A stretch of DNA of 64,000 nucleotides from Asparagopsis taxiformis (GCA_030407315.1 JALQPE010002266.1:62001-126000), one strand, 5' to 3'. Shown: positions 1-11,500, counted from the first letter of the stretch. Translations and numbers: made by a program. The notes: generated by a model from the letters alone, not told the origin.

Positions 1-887
1 CCCCCACGGACGCTCATAAGCGATAACGGAAAGCAGTTCGCTGCTAAGTTTTTCCAGCGCGTCTGCAACGAAATCGGCGTGACGAACGTCTTTACGTCGA
101 CGTACCACCCCCAAACGAACGGGCAGGTGGAGCGCTACAACAGGACGATCCTGGCGATGCTGCGCAATTACGTGAACGAAAACCAGAACGACTGGGATCG
201 ATACGCATCGGCGTTAACGTTTGCGTACAACACGCATGTGCATTCGAGCACGGGCACGACGCCCTTCGATTTGATTCTCACGAATCCACCGCCACCGTTG
301 GCGCTACACACGTCGGTAACGAACCGCGAACTACCCGACGGGGGAGGGCGAGCCACTTACGTTCGTGAGCTCGCCACAACGATGGATAACGCGTATCGAA
401 CGCTGAAGGCCGCGCAGGCACGTTATAAACGAAATTTCGACAAACGAGTCCGTGTCTCGAATCGAAACATCCGCGCGGGAGAATACGTATTCATCGACCC
501 GACGGACGGGACCACGAAGGGCACGAAGCTCGGCAACCACGCGTTGGGACCGTTCCGCGTACTACGTAACGACGTACGAACGTTCGTCATCCAACGAGGA
601 GACGTAGTTGAACGTGTCAACTCGGACCGCGTTGCGTACGCGCCAACGCCGGCGAACGCGCCCCCGCCGGAGCCATACGATGCCACCGAGGCAGACCTCG
701 ACAAGAACCGCGACGGTCCGGCGTATGTAGTAGACGACCTACTCAACCACCGCGTGAACGAGACGGAACGTTAGACTTCCTCGTGAAGTGGGTCGGGTAT
801 CGTAACCCTACGTGGGAGCCCCGCCGGAACGTATCTGAAGAGAGCGTCTCTCGATACTTCGCACGCGTGCGACGAGCAACAACGTGA
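1..887 (+). pseudogene. Ty3/Gypsy pol 3' end (integrase + chromodomain), element P
   Basis: The frame is open from the first base to 774 and reads the second half of a retroviral-type integrase. It shows the second catalytic Asp in SDNG (residues 7-10), then YHPQTNGQVERYN with the catalytic Glu, then a basic C-terminal region. A chromodomain follows: YVVDDLLNHR is in the first frame, but its second half (FLVKWVGY, PTWEP) is in another frame ending with TGA at 885-887. A single-base lesion near 770-775 therefore splits the chromodomain. Chromodomains on Gypsy integrases are known to bind modified histones and steer integration. The sequence is clearly related to element E2 (11.6-12.8 kb) but diverged. 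The 5' part lies outside the window. The family call is firm; activity is unlikely. Confidence 0.88.
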
Positions 888-3603
888 AAGGCCACGACGG
901 CCCCCGAAAACGCACACGAGCGTCGGGTTAAGCGCACGCGTGCGCGACGTTGCACGATGCAACAAACGAAGGCGACGAGCCGCACGAACGAGAAGCGAAG
1001 GCACAACGAGTGGCCGGGACGTCCACCCTTGCGTTGGGGGGGCGCGATGCGTGCTAGAGCCGTCGCTCTTTTCGTTTTCGACACCATACGTTGGTGGAGG
1101 CACGAGCGCCAACGAAAGATTGGACGACGAGTCCACGCGCGGACGATTCACACGATGTGAAGAGCCACGACTGGCTCGACAGTGTTGACCGTCCCACGGG
1201 CAAAGGTGACGACACCACGGGCCACGGACGGACAACACGTCAGATTTTTCGCGCGAAAAATTATACTTGGGCCAGCGGGCCATGGACGCACGGTACGAAA
1301 AATCGGGCCGATTACAGTGCGCTAATCCGGCCAAATCTCGGGACACGCGTGCCCCGAAAATTTCGTAATTTTGGCATGTCACGTGAGCCATCGTACGTCC
1401 CCGTGGACAGCCGCTGACAACGAGTCGCATCGACCAACGAGGTCAACGCCAAACAGCTCGCGAGCTAACGGCAACGTGACGCCGGAAGGCGGAGAAACGA
1501 CGTAGGACGGACGCGTCCCCAACGAAGATGGCAACGGCCTCATTACGAAACTTCCCGCACGAAGCGGAACGAAGCTATACGTTAGCCGACGAATTAGACC
1601 AACGGGTCTCAGCGCACGAAGCGCGCGAGTAAGCGTGCGAACGACGAGCCAACGAGGCCGCGACGACGGACGGCGAACCGAATCGCCATCGTGAGGCACG
1701 ACGCCGAACACGGTAGCCACGTACGGCAACCACGGAACGACACAACGGTGTCCTGCCACGCGGGCATAGCGAATGACGCGCGAAAGCGAAAAGCCCGCCG
1801 GCTAGTCGAGACGCACGAGCAAACCCGAAAGGGGTTGACCACGTACGGTCACGAAGGCTAAGACGCGCACGTCCGCATCGCAAAACGAGAAGCTAACGAG
1901 CTTAGACCCCGTTCGAATTCGAAGGCGCGCGCGGCACCGGCCACGTCGGCCAGGATACGAGCGCGTACGCGGACGTCGCTAACGATAACGACGCACGCCA
2001 ACGGGCCGAACGTACGAAACGAAATACGAATACGCAACGGCGTACAAGCTGGTAGCCAACGTAAACGGCACAGCTGAAGGCAACGTCTGCCGACGAACCT
2101 GGCTCACGTAACAGCCTCAAACGCCCGCGGGCGTGCGAAACGACTTCGTCAATCGCGTCCCCGTCGGGTTCGCAAGTCGAATAAACTAAATTACGCAACG
2201 GCGTAGAGGGCGAGCATTACGTATGCCCAGGTGCACGTCGCACCACATAACGGATGAGCTAACGAAACGCTCCTCGGACGCCGCGGCGAACGACGCCACC
2301 ACGCGAAGCGGACTAGCGCAACGGTTGCGCCACCGGCTAACGTGAAGCCGCGGGAACGTAAAGCGCGACGGCGCTAACGGTGTTAACGGCTATACGAAAA
2401 GCCAAGCCCGCCGGCAAAGACGTTGTGAACGGAACTGCGACGCACCACGACGCACCGCCGCGTACACGCAACGGCGTGAAACGTCAAGCCAACTCACGCG
2501 CGAGTCGGCCTGACGTTTGGCGAATTTTCCGTCCAGCTCATCGGAGCAAATTAAAATTGGCACCGACGTGCTACGTGCCAAAGAGCTCGAATGCTCAACG
2601 GAATTCGACACCCGACGGGGTTATCCGCACGAGGAACGACGGCGGAAACGAATTCCGAGATAGTTACAAAATGATAACGCCACTGGCCACGTGAAGCCGC
2701 GGGAACGTGAAGCGCGACGGCGCTAATGACGTCAATGGCTATACGAAAAGCCAAGCCCGCCGGCCACCACGTCGCCAGCGAAACCGCAACGTACTGCGAC
2801 GAATTGCTGCGTACACGCCACGGCGTAGAACGTCAAACCGACTCACGTGCGAGTCGGTCTGACGTTCGATGAAATTTTCACCTAGCTCATCGGAGCAAAT
2901 TAAAATTAGCACCGACGTGCTACGCGCTAAAGAGCTCGAATGCTCAACGGAATTGACACCCGACGGGGTTATCCGGACGAGAAACGACGGCGGAAACGAT
3001 TTCTGAGTTAGTTACTAAATGATACGCACGCCAACGGGCTCTACGGTCGAGGTTAACGTACCACTCGCAGTGAAAAGCCGCCGCTACGCGCCGCCGCTTT
3101 GCCGAATAATCGCGTGTGTACGAACCTGCCAACGGGCACGCGCCGCCGCGAACTCGAAGCACGGGCTACGTAAGCCTTACGACACCCGACGGGGTAGACG
3201 CCACAACAAAAAAATTGTGGGGAGGGGCTTAACGCTAACCCCTCCCCCGCTGCAGACGACCTGCCAACACGTATTACGAAGCTCAACGGAGCCATGCGAT
3301 TACGCAAAGAAACAAACGAAGGTTTACGAAGCAGCTCGATGCTAAAAGCCTACGAGGCCTACGACTAACCACGGAACGATGCCAACGGGCGGGCCGCGAT
3401 GATTACGAAAGAGCCGGAGCGCACGCGCGCGCTCCGGCGCCGTGGCGATTCGATCAGCCAACCGGGCCGCGTACGTTTAAACGAGATTTTTCGGGACAAC
3501 TGCCACGTCCGCAGTTGTACCCGAAAAGGCGCCACGGCCCCGTGTCTCAGGCGCGTCCTGAAGGGCCTCGCGTGGCCGGGACGTCCACGTGTGGGGGTGG
3601 GGC
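888..3603. other. Non-coding 3' region of element P, no gene seen
   Basis: No reading frame here looks like protein: long frames on either strand are Arg/Ser/Ala-rich and appear to be composition artefacts. The plus strand is rich in ACG, AACG and GCGA words, and is visibly poor in T between about 1430 and 2340. Two similar GC tracts, GTGGCCGGGACGTCCAC followed by a G-run, occur at 1010-1043 and 3571-3603 and resemble polypurine tracts. E2 also has a long untranslated stretch after pol, so this is probably the equivalent region of P. Confidence 0.5.
2342..3024. repeat. Two-copy tandem duplication, unit about 349 bp
   Basis: The block starting GTGAAGCCGCGGGAACGT at 2342 recurs at 2691 with the same order of landmarks: CGGCGCTAA, GGCTATACGAAAAGCC, CTCATCGGAGCAAATTAAAAT, GAGCTCGAATGCTCAACGGAATT, then GTTA(C/T). 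The copies differ by scattered substitutions and small indels, so the duplication is not new. A shorter echo (GACACCCGACGGGGT) appears again at 3181. No coding function is visible. Confidence 0.8.
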
Positions 3604-4265
3604 TGTGTAGTATACGTGGCAATTCCGAAATTGCAAATATTTACGTTTTTCCGCGGAATTCGAATCTCGGCGGACACGACCGGCGACAGCAATGCACGAA
3701 CATTGCTGGCGCATGCGCGCGCGCAACCGGCACACGTGTGCAACGAACGTACTGGCAACGGCCAACGGACCAACGGGTCCCTACGTGTGACCCACAAGGT
3801 CCTTTCCCATTCGGGGACGTTACGAACAGTGTTTACACTGTAAAGCGATGCCATCGTGGCCATATAGGTATTGGCATCGTGCCGGGAGGGAAAGGGGACA
3901 AGACAACGATCGAGCAACGGCTCTAGTCTACGACTGACTTCTACGTTTTACGTTTACGTTCTGCCTAACGAGGCTTCGTCTCCGTCGAGCTGCGTACTCC
4001 CTACCCATCGCCGCACGTAAGGCTGATTGCGTGTAGTGCCTCCGGGCTTGGTTGAGAGCGCCTCCGGTGACGTACCACCTCGTTTGCTAACGTAATCCTC
4101 GCGTGGATTGTTGCGTCGTGACGCTCGTGTCTACTCGCTAACCACTCTACCTTCTACCGTTCTAACAATACAGTCAAACACCAGCGGGTGGACTGCTCGT
4201 TTCGTTTCGTAAGGACAGCGTGTCCGTAGCTCGTACCAGCTATCTAGAACTAACGTTGTTCCACA
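3604..4265 (+). repeat. Candidate 3' LTR of element P
   Basis: A purine-rich tract (GTGGGGGTGGGGC, ending at 3603) is followed by TGTGTAGTATACG. About 660 bp later TTGTTCCACA ends at 4265, exactly where the minus-strand gag-like frame of element M stops looking like gag. TG...CA ends, a polypurine tract and a break in a neighbouring frame suggest an LTR inserted in the gag of M. The other LTR and the second target-site copy (expected GCCGT) lie outside the window, and a second PPT-like tract near 1040 makes the start uncertain. Confidence 0.35.
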
Positions 4266-4658
4266 GCCGTGAATCGAAAGCTCCTCCAGGCGAGTTTCCA
4301 AAAGGGATACGCGTTTAGCGAATTCGGCTTTGACCTGATTCCAGGTTTCCGCTAGGAACTCGGCGTCCCGATCTTGGATGGCTTCTCGGCTGGCGGCCAT
4401 CAGCTTTGGCTCGACCAGTTCCATGACGGTTTCGACCGTAGCGTCTACGATTTCCGCCCTGTGGTCTTGAACAGTCTTCTCGACGGCGGTGCTGAATTCA
4501 GCCTTGAACTCTTCCAACCGTTCGTTGAAGATTCGGTCGGCTCGGTCTTGCAGGGTGTTAATCACCACGCCTTCTTCGGCGATCAGATCCGAATCGGATA
4601 AGTCGCTGGCAGGCGCTACGTCCTCACTAGAGGGTCCCGTTGTAGGGTTACGAGGCAT
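4266..4658 (-). pseudogene. Gag N-terminal fragment of minus-strand LTR element M
   Basis: From the ATG at 4658 the minus strand reads MPRNPTTGPSS, then an acidic stretch, then a long alpha-helical, charged, coiled-coil-prone segment (RADRIFNERLEEFKAEFS and following, residues about 40-130). The start lies about 60 bases after a primer binding site and LTR edge on the same strand, where gag is expected. The N-terminal part of E2 gag has a comparable helical character. After about residue 131 the frame runs on to 4131, but this tail is probably antisense LTR sequence of element P. No capsid motif or zinc knuckle remains. Calling it gag rests mainly on position. Confidence 0.5.
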
Positions 4659-4720
4659 CGTGAAGATGTTGTGAAGGAAAATTTCTCTCAAAGAGACTTA
4701 CCCGAGGGTACAAGGTTCTA

Positions 4721-4733
4721 GGTCGAGAGACCA
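4721..4733 (-). other. tRNA primer binding site of element M
   Basis: On the minus strand TGGTCTCTCGACC lies one base inside the LTR end (...CTGCTACA). The same 13 bases, followed by the same TAGAA, form the primer site of E2 at 6010-6022. The TGG start pairs with a tRNA CCA end. This fixes the orientation of M as minus. Confidence 0.8.
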
Positions 4734-4734
4734 A

Positions 4735-4964
4735 TGTAGCAGGCAGAAAATCCGCTAGGGCGGCAAACCACCCGACAGGTGTCCCGAGCCTCGGTAGAGG
4801 AAGCGGTAGAGCAGATGAACCTTATAGGTACCCGGCGGGTAATCTCGTAAGAGAGAAGGTATCGCTACCCGGAGGGGGTGTGCGATTATAGCGCTCACGC
4901 GAGGTGCGTATTAATGGAGCAAGATGACGTAATCCGTCGAGCTGTTGACTAACCCTAAGGTTTT
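4735..4964 (-). repeat. LTR of element M, part 1 (split by E2)
   Basis: This is the primer-proximal part of the 5' LTR of M. On the plus strand it begins TGTAGCAGG next to the primer site. It is interrupted after GTTTT (4960-4964), the duplicated target of E2, and resumes at 18464. The joined LTR is about 682 bp with TG...CA ends. Confidence 0.75.
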
Positions 4965-6007
4965 TGTGGTGCACTTTATGCCGCTAACGCGAACGCGGGT
5001 TGAAGCGATATCGACGAGTTGAGTCCGCGTGCATCCGCGCTGAGTTAGTTAGTAAGCGAGCGTACGCGTGGCGAACCGATTACGTGTCACGGTGCACCTG
5101 CGCGAACGCGTGCGATTGCGAACCCGGCGCCACGTGTAGCGATTTCGACGAATTTCCCCTTTTTGGGATTTTATGACGAAATTCTTTTCCCCAAATATTC
5201 CCTATAAGAAATGAATATGTACCCAGGATATACCTCAGATGAAACCTATGATGTACGTTATATCTCTACTGTGCGCAAGAGATACTTTGCTGATGTCCGA
5301 AAGATGAGCGTAAAGACATCTCAGGTCCATCTTTGGTGTATCGCTATGCGGCCATCAGCTGAAGAGCGATTGTTCCTTATCGGTACATCAGAGCGAACAC
5401 CATGTATGTCATATGTTCATCATACGGCCATCATTGGTACATCTTCGAGTCTTACTGGGATTTCCCTTTTTGCGTGCGAGCGAGCGGCCGCCGGCCGGCC
5501 ACGGTAGGACAGTCTGTCCTTTAGTAGTTAGCTATTAATGGTCGTTCAGCTTCGCACCTTACCAATAAACAGCCAGCATCTTCGCAGCTACGAGTTAAGC
5601 GTTTAGCGAATCGCGAGGACCGATTGCGTTACAACGTTGCGTGCGGGTTGCTCACGATCGCCGACGTTCGCGTGCGCGCTGCGCATAAGCCGATCGTCGA
5701 ACCGCGTCGCACCGCGATAGCGCGCGTTGCGTCGCACGCCACTAGGCCAGGGATTTACGACCCCTGTGTGGATCGCGTTGTGCTCGAGTTTACTCGGTGA
5801 TCTCGCCCTGAGATCACGGCTTGCGCCGGCCCGCGAATCCCGTGTTGCGATCGTTCCCTACGCGTTCCGCCGTTGTACCACCCGTTCGCCAGCGCGACCG
5901 AGCGACGCGCGAACGCAAGTTCAACCAGCGCTTTACGGTTCACCTCGCCCTGACACGGCTGCAATTCTAGAACTCCCTTAGCGATCGCCACCCCGGCTGG
6001 TCCTACA
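4965..6007 (+). repeat. 5' LTR of E2 (contains a MITE)
   Basis: Without the 260-bp MITE and its 3-bp target duplication the LTR is about 780 bp, matching the 781-bp 3' LTR. Small differences between the two, such as TTTAGTAGTTAG against TTTAGTAGCTAG, show limited divergence. No clear TATA box is seen. Confidence 0.93.
5200..5459. mobile_element. 260-bp non-autonomous MITE-like insertion
   Basis: Comparison with the uninterrupted 3' LTR of E2 shows an extra 260 bp flanked by ATT at 5197-5199 and 5460-5462. The ends are imperfect inverted repeats (CCCTATAAGA... and the complement of ...TCTTACTGGG), about 20 of 27 positions matching, including ATGTACC on both sides. It encodes nothing convincing. 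A 3-bp target duplication would fit PIF/Harbinger- or CACTA-type transposases, but the termini do not identify a superfamily. Confidence 0.8.
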
Positions 6008-6009
6008 AC

Positions 6010-6022
6010 TGGTCTCTCGACC
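6010..6022 (+). other. Primer binding site of E2
   Basis: TGGTCTCTCGACC begins two bases after the LTR end. It would pair with a tRNA 3' end reading GGTCGAGAGACCA. Element M uses the same primer. Confidence 0.8.
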
Positions 6023-6584
6023 TAGAATTGCGCGAACCGACGTGCGAACTCAGCGAAGCACAGAAACTCCGCTTGAGGAAAACACGGGACGCCAAACCTA
6101 TCGCTTACTCTAATTCTTCCTTTATCCGTTCGTCGTGCGCGACAGCGAGGGCGATTGACGCGTGCGCGCGTATCGCTATCCCGGAAGCGGTGCTATAGCC
6201 TCTCTGGTTTGTATAACTACCCTACCTCTACTACGACGATTCGCCGCGCGGAACGACGCGATCGAAGACGCAGCGCGTGCGCGCGCTAGTTCGGAACCCT
6301 AACGCGGGTTCGGCGGTGCCGAAAATATTGGGTTCGCGGACGATCGAGACCCGTCTTTGCGCGTTCCGAGCGAGGAAGAAGCCCTCCTGCGAGCGAACTC
6401 GTCCCCCTCACCCTTACTACGCGCGCCCGATACGCAGACAATTTTCGGGAAGCGCTTCCCTTTTTACTTGCCAATTTTTCGACGCGCCGACGCGAGATTT
6501 TGACGCGCGCCGAATTCCCCTTTCTCCTTCCCCATCATCCCTTTTTCCCTTTTCCCTAGGCGACGATCGAACGCAACCGCGCCG
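6023..6584 (+). other. E2 leader, non-coding
   Basis: GC-rich leader between the primer site and gag. No gene, clear hairpin or conserved signal was recognised. Confidence 0.6.
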
Positions 6585-8555
6585 ATGGATCCATCCGCGC
6601 CCGAGCGATCGAACGCGCCGACCGAACCGCCGCCAGTCGCGTCGCAAACGCACGCAGTCGACGCGCTGGTCGCTTCACATATCCCTGACCCTACCGCTTC
6701 TCCGTGGCCGCCGTTACCGACGCAAGCGCTCGCGAGCATCGACGACGACGCGCAAACGTCCGACGACGGCGCCGCAACGAAGCGCGAGGCCGAGTTCCGC
6801 GTTTCCGACGTGCACGCTACGCCGTCCGCAACGCTTCCGAGCTTGGTTCGACAAGTAGTGGACGACCCTACGTTCCAATGCATGCTCCAGGCTGAAGTAC
6901 GAGCTGCGGTGGACCGCGCTATCAAGGGCCAATTACGTGGATTGACGGCTCAGATGAGGGCGCAAGTCCACAACCTAATCGTCACTACGATGGACTCCCG
7001 CGAGGAGCGCAACACCGAACGCGCGAACGTCGCTGCGCGCGAAAACCGAACGCGAACCGCAGCGCGCGCGACCCCTACAAACTACGCGCGCGACGCGGAA
7101 CCCGAAGGATGGCTGGAACTGGCGCGCCAGGACCTGTCATTCGACGACCACCCGCATTCGGATAGTGACAATGGACCCGCGCATCCCGGGCTGGTAGAGA
7201 TCCAGCCGTTGAACGAGCTGTTCACGCGCGCGCTTTCGTATCGCACGTACCGCTTGCGTAATACGGACCGCGCGTTTAACCGAGCAATTGCGAGCGAATT
7301 GGCTAGCACCGCGAAGATGGTGCGCCATTCGATGCAAGGAGAGAATTTCACGGGCGCTGACGGAATCGCCGTGCTATCGTTCCTGAAGTATTTCAAGAGC
7401 GCATGCGACGACACCGGCGTATCCGAAGGCGCAGCATTGCCGATTCTCAAGTATTTCCTCTCCGACGAGGCGCGCGACACGTTCCAAACGTACGTGGGAC
7501 GAACGTTCCGAGGAGCGCGCGCGGGCATCGATTCGATTACGTGCTACGCGGAAGCCGTTCAGTGGCTCCTGCTGACCTATGCGCGCGAAGGCGACGTCGC
7601 GCAAGCGTATCGTGACGTGGCGCAACAAACGCAAGACCCGAAGGAAACCGAAACGCAATTCGCTACGAGACTTCGACGCCGCGCGCTGCGCTGCGGCGAT
7701 GCGTTTAGCGAGCGAACGCTTGTTTCTATTTTCGTCGATGGTCTACGACCCTATGCGCAACACCTCGTACGGGACGCGCTGTCTCGCGACCCGCGTCGAT
7801 ACACCTTTCGAGAGCTAGTCTCTATGGCGCAGAGCCACGGGGACACGCACCGAGCGATGACGCCGACGACGAGCGCGCGACCGCTATTACGGCGAACTCC
7901 TGCGCTCTACGTGGAAGAAGACGAGACACCGACGCTGCAAGCACTGACCGTGGGGCACACCCCGCCATCAGGCTTCTCATCGCCAAACGTCTCAACCTCC
8001 GCCGCGACGCTGCACGCTCCGCGCGAACGGAAGTTCTCGACACCGAGCCCCATGCGAAGTCCAACCTCGCTTGGCACCCCTTCGTCGAATTATCGCACGC
8101 CACGCTCTCGCGACGCATCGCCCGCCGACCGCTCGCGACGCTTTGCGCATAACGACGACCGAGAACGCGAACGCGCGGGACCGTACACGGCGCACATACC
8201 GCGCGCCACTTACCCACCGCCTATCGTGAGGCAGACGGCACCGGCCGACACGTCTCGTACAGCGGCGTTCCGCTGTCTGATATGCCGGAAGTTTGGGCAC
8301 CCCATGGTAAGCTGCCCGCTGCTCTCATCCGAGCAACAGGCCGCGATTCGCGAGATGCATAGCCACGCGCGTCTGACGCCCGAAGAGCTGAACCTGCAGC
8401 GTAACGTTCAGGTTTTCGAAGTTTCCGCGGACGATGACGCACGCGAGCGAGAAAGCGAACGCACGCGCGAAGACGACGCGCACGACGGCGAGCAGCTCAC
8501 GCCCCACTCGGTTCGCTTCGCAGAAGACCCGGGAAACGCCTACGAGGAGTCGTAG
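6585..8555 (+). CDS. gag: E2 Gag (656 aa)
   Basis: The ORF begins ATGGATCC and ends TAG at 8553-8555. Residues 1-100 are Ala/Pro-rich and probably disordered. Residues about 215-430 read like a Ty3-type retrotransposon gag capsid, with helices around FLKYFKSACDD, YFLSDEARDTFQTYVG and RTLVSIFVDGLRPYAQ. After a Ser/Pro/Thr-rich linker a single zinc knuckle, CLICRKFGHPMVSC (CX2CX4HX4C), lies near residue 563. Gag forms the particle and packages RNA. The end overlaps the pol frame, which is reached by the -1 frameshift signal at 8531-8573. The frame is intact. Confidence 0.93.
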   Translation: MDPSAPERSNAPTEPPPVASQTHAVDALVASHIPDPTASPWPPLPTQALASIDDDAQTSDDGAATKREAEFRVSDVHATPSATLPSLVRQVVDDPTFQCMLQAEVRAAVDRAIKGQLRGLTAQMRAQVHNLIVTTMDSREERNTERANVAARENRTRTAARATPTNYARDAEPEGWLELARQDLSFDDHPHSDSDNGPAHPGLVEIQPLNELFTRALSYRTYRLRNTDRAFNRAIASELASTAKMVRHSMQGENFTGADGIAVLSFLKYFKSACDDTGVSEGAALPILKYFLSDEARDTFQTYVGRTFRGARAGIDSITCYAEAVQWLLLTYAREGDVAQAYRDVAQQTQDPKETETQFATRLRRRALRCGDAFSERTLVSIFVDGLRPYAQHLVRDALSRDPRRYTFRELVSMAQSHGDTHRAMTPTTSARPLLRRTPALYVEEDETPTLQALTVGHTPPSGFSSPNVSTSAATLHAPRERKFSTPSPMRSPTSLGTPSSNYRTPRSRDASPADRSRRFAHNDDRERERAGPYTAHIPRATYPPPIVRQTAPADTSRTAAFRCLICRKFGHPMVSCPLLSSEQQAAIREMHSHARLTPEELNLQRNVQVFEVSADDDARERESERTREDDAHDGEQLTPHSVRFAEDPGNAYEES

Positions 8556-8573
8556 CGGGTGGGCCGACTCCTC
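8531..8573 (+). promoter_or_regulatory. -1 programmed ribosomal frameshift signal (gag to pol)
   Basis: GGGAAAC at 8531-8537 is in the canonical X XXY YYZ phase of gag (G GGA AAC). After a 6-nt spacer come a 9-bp perfect stem, GAGGAGTCG (8544-8552) with CGACTCCTC (8565-8573), and a 12-nt loop containing the gag stop codon. The -1 frame is open from here through the gag stop into the protease. All parts of a classical retroviral frameshift site are present. Function is inferred. Confidence 0.85.
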
Positions 8574-11500
8574 TCCACTCAACGGACACGCGACGCGCGA
8601 TGACGCAACCGCCGCGCGAAAGACCGCCTCCGTTACCACCCGAAACAGTGGTCCTGTTTCAGACCCCTACCGCGAACTACAAACTCGAGGTACGCGTCGG
8701 ATATAATCTACGTACGGTCACCGCGGTGACCGCTGTGCTTGATACCGGCGCGGGCCCGAGCCTCATTCGCGAGAACGTATTAGGCGCTGATTGGAAGCGC
8801 CACGCTACGCCGCCAACGCTGCGCTGCGCTGCGCAATTATCGACGCGAATGGACGACGCCTCGCGCCGAACGCGTCGTTACGACTTAGCGTTCTTCTAGG
8901 TGCCCGCGCGCACCTTCAAAATTTCCTGGTGATGCCGCGCTTATCCGTCCCTTGCATTCTGGGAGCAGACTTCATCGACCGCGTGGTTCGGATGATCTAT
9001 ACTGGGCCGCAGCGCGCGTTGCGAACCCGCTATGGAGACCACGTTCCGATGCTCCCACGCACGCCGACGAAACCGCGCCGCGCACCGACCCCCAAGACTA
9101 CCCGACTAACAGATTTCGCACCAATCCGCGTTGCGCGCCGCACGTCGATTCCGCCGCACGCGACGCAGGCTATCGAAGTCACCACGGGCGCTCACGGACG
9201 CTGCATCACGATACCCGCGACTGACCTCTACGGGCAGAAGTTGCTTCGTCTAGCCAACGGTGAAACGCTGGTTAAAAGGAACGTGCCCTTCAGCGTGCAC
9301 GTGCACAACGCCGGCACCCGCCTCCAGGTATTGCCCAAAGGCATGAAGGTGGGCGCCGCAGTGCCCAACCCCGTAGGTTGCCTACAAGTTGCACAAGAAG
9401 CGCCGACTCCGCAAGACCGACCGCCCGACGATGCGACGCCACGCAACGCGACGAACCCGCCGGACCCGCGCGAAACCGACGGGATTGCGAACGCGACGCC
9501 GCACTGGGAAGACCTCCTACGCGCGACGCTACGCGATGAGCGAGTAGACGACGACCTACACGCGCGAATTATCGAGATGCTGCGAAAGCACGAGCGAATG
9601 TGGAATGGCACGCTTGGAGCCATCCACGCGACAGAACACCGCATCGAACTGGTTCCGGGGGCGACCCCCGTCAACCAACCGCCGTACCGCGCCGGACACG
9701 CGTCGCGCGAAATTATCCGTACGCAAGTGGATAAGATGCTCCGCGCTGGAGTGATCGAACCTGCTACATCGGAATGGGCGAGCCCGGTCGTAGTCGTGCC
9801 TAAGAAGGACGGGACTTCCCGCTTCTGCATTGACTACCGCCGCTTAAACGCCGCCACCGTCAAGGACGCGTATGCGATTCCGCGCATGGACGATTGCGTC
9901 GATTCGCTCGGTAACGCGACGGTTTTCACCACGCTGGACTGCAACTCGGGATACTGGCAGATCCCGGTAGCGCACGCCGACCGCGACAAGACTACGTTTA
10001 CGTCGCACGTTGGTACGTATCGCTTCCGCCGTATGCCCTTCGGACTCTCGAACGCGCCCGCGACGTTTCAGCGCGCGCTCGATATCTTGCTCGCGAACGT
10101 GAAATGGCAGCACTGCCTAGTCTACCTGGATGACGTAATCATCTTCTCCGCCGACGTAAACGCGCACGTGCATCATGTCGACGAGATACTGGGAATCCTC
10201 GGACGCGCTGGCGTTTCGCTTAAATTCGCGAAGACTGAGTTCTTCAAGCGCTCGGTAGACTACCTGGGACATACTATTTCGCCTGGAAAGCTATCCGTGC
10301 CGACGACGAAATGCGACGCGCTGCGCGATGCGACGTATCCGACGACGAAAACGCAGCTGCGCAGCTTTCTGGGAACGTGCAACGTATACCGCCGATTCGT
10401 CGAGAAATTCGCGTTCATAGCCGCGCCGCTCACGCAGCTGTTGAAAAAGGACCAAGGAGATAACCTACCCGCGCCGACGCCAGAGCAAACGCGCGCGTTC
10501 GAATCATTGCGACGAGCGATGCTATCTCCGCCTATTCTTCGCCTACCGCGCGAGGGACACCCATACGTGCTCGATACCGACGCGTCGCAAGGACAAATCG
10601 GATGCGCATTATTACAGCTAGACGCGGACGAAGACACATTACATCCAGTCGGATACTGGTCGCGCACGCTTAACGACGCGGAGCGAAATTATTCGACGAC
10701 GGAACGCGAATGCCTCGCGGTAGTATGGGCAGTGCTACTACTACGCGCGTATCTAGAAGGACGGAAGTTCACGGTTCGCACGGACCACAATTCGCTGCGC
10801 TGGATTCTAAACATGACCTCTGCGGAAGGACGACTTGCGCGCTGGCGATTGCCACTCGCCGAGTTCGAGTTCGACGTCGAATATAAAAAGGGTAAACGCC
10901 ATGTCATCGCCGACGCGCTCTCGCGAATGGCCACGCGAAGCGGCGACGAGACGGAAATACCGGACGAGATACCCTGCTTCGACGCCGCGAACATCGTTGA
11001 ACCGCCCGCGGACGCTTATGCACGAACCGATACCGCGCTATTATGCGATTACGCAGAATACTACCCGAGTTTGGACTGCCTACTGGCAACTCGGTCGTGC
11101 ATCGAACCGCCCGTGTCCACTGACGAGTGGATTCGCGAGCAAGCGACGGACGAATTCTGCCAAAACGCGAAACGCGATGTCGAAACCACGCCGCAGTCGC
11201 GCTTTCACCTGTCCCCCGATGGGATACTTATGAGGACCGCGCCGCTCGACGACGCCACGCAGATAGTCGTGCCCGAAGCGATTAAGGGGCGCATTTTGCG
11301 AGCTAACCATTACGCGGTAACCGCAGGAAATCCGGGCGCGCGACGCATGTATGACGCAATCCGACGCGCGTACTACTGGCCGATGATGAGCGTAGACGTC
11401 TACACCACGGTGAGACAGTGCGACGCGTGCGCACGTAACCGCGTTACGCAATATCGCCACACGAACGCCCTGAAGCTATTCCCCGCGACGCGCCCGCTCG

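Noticed and set aside
888..3603. Arg/Ser-rich minus-strand frames as genes
   Set aside because: They follow from the T-poor plus strand and show no structure or similarity to each other.
5727..5981. 84-codon frame in the E2 LTR, repeated at 18178-18432
   Set aside because: It is conserved only because the LTRs are near-identical; overlapping frames of similar length exist on the other strand.
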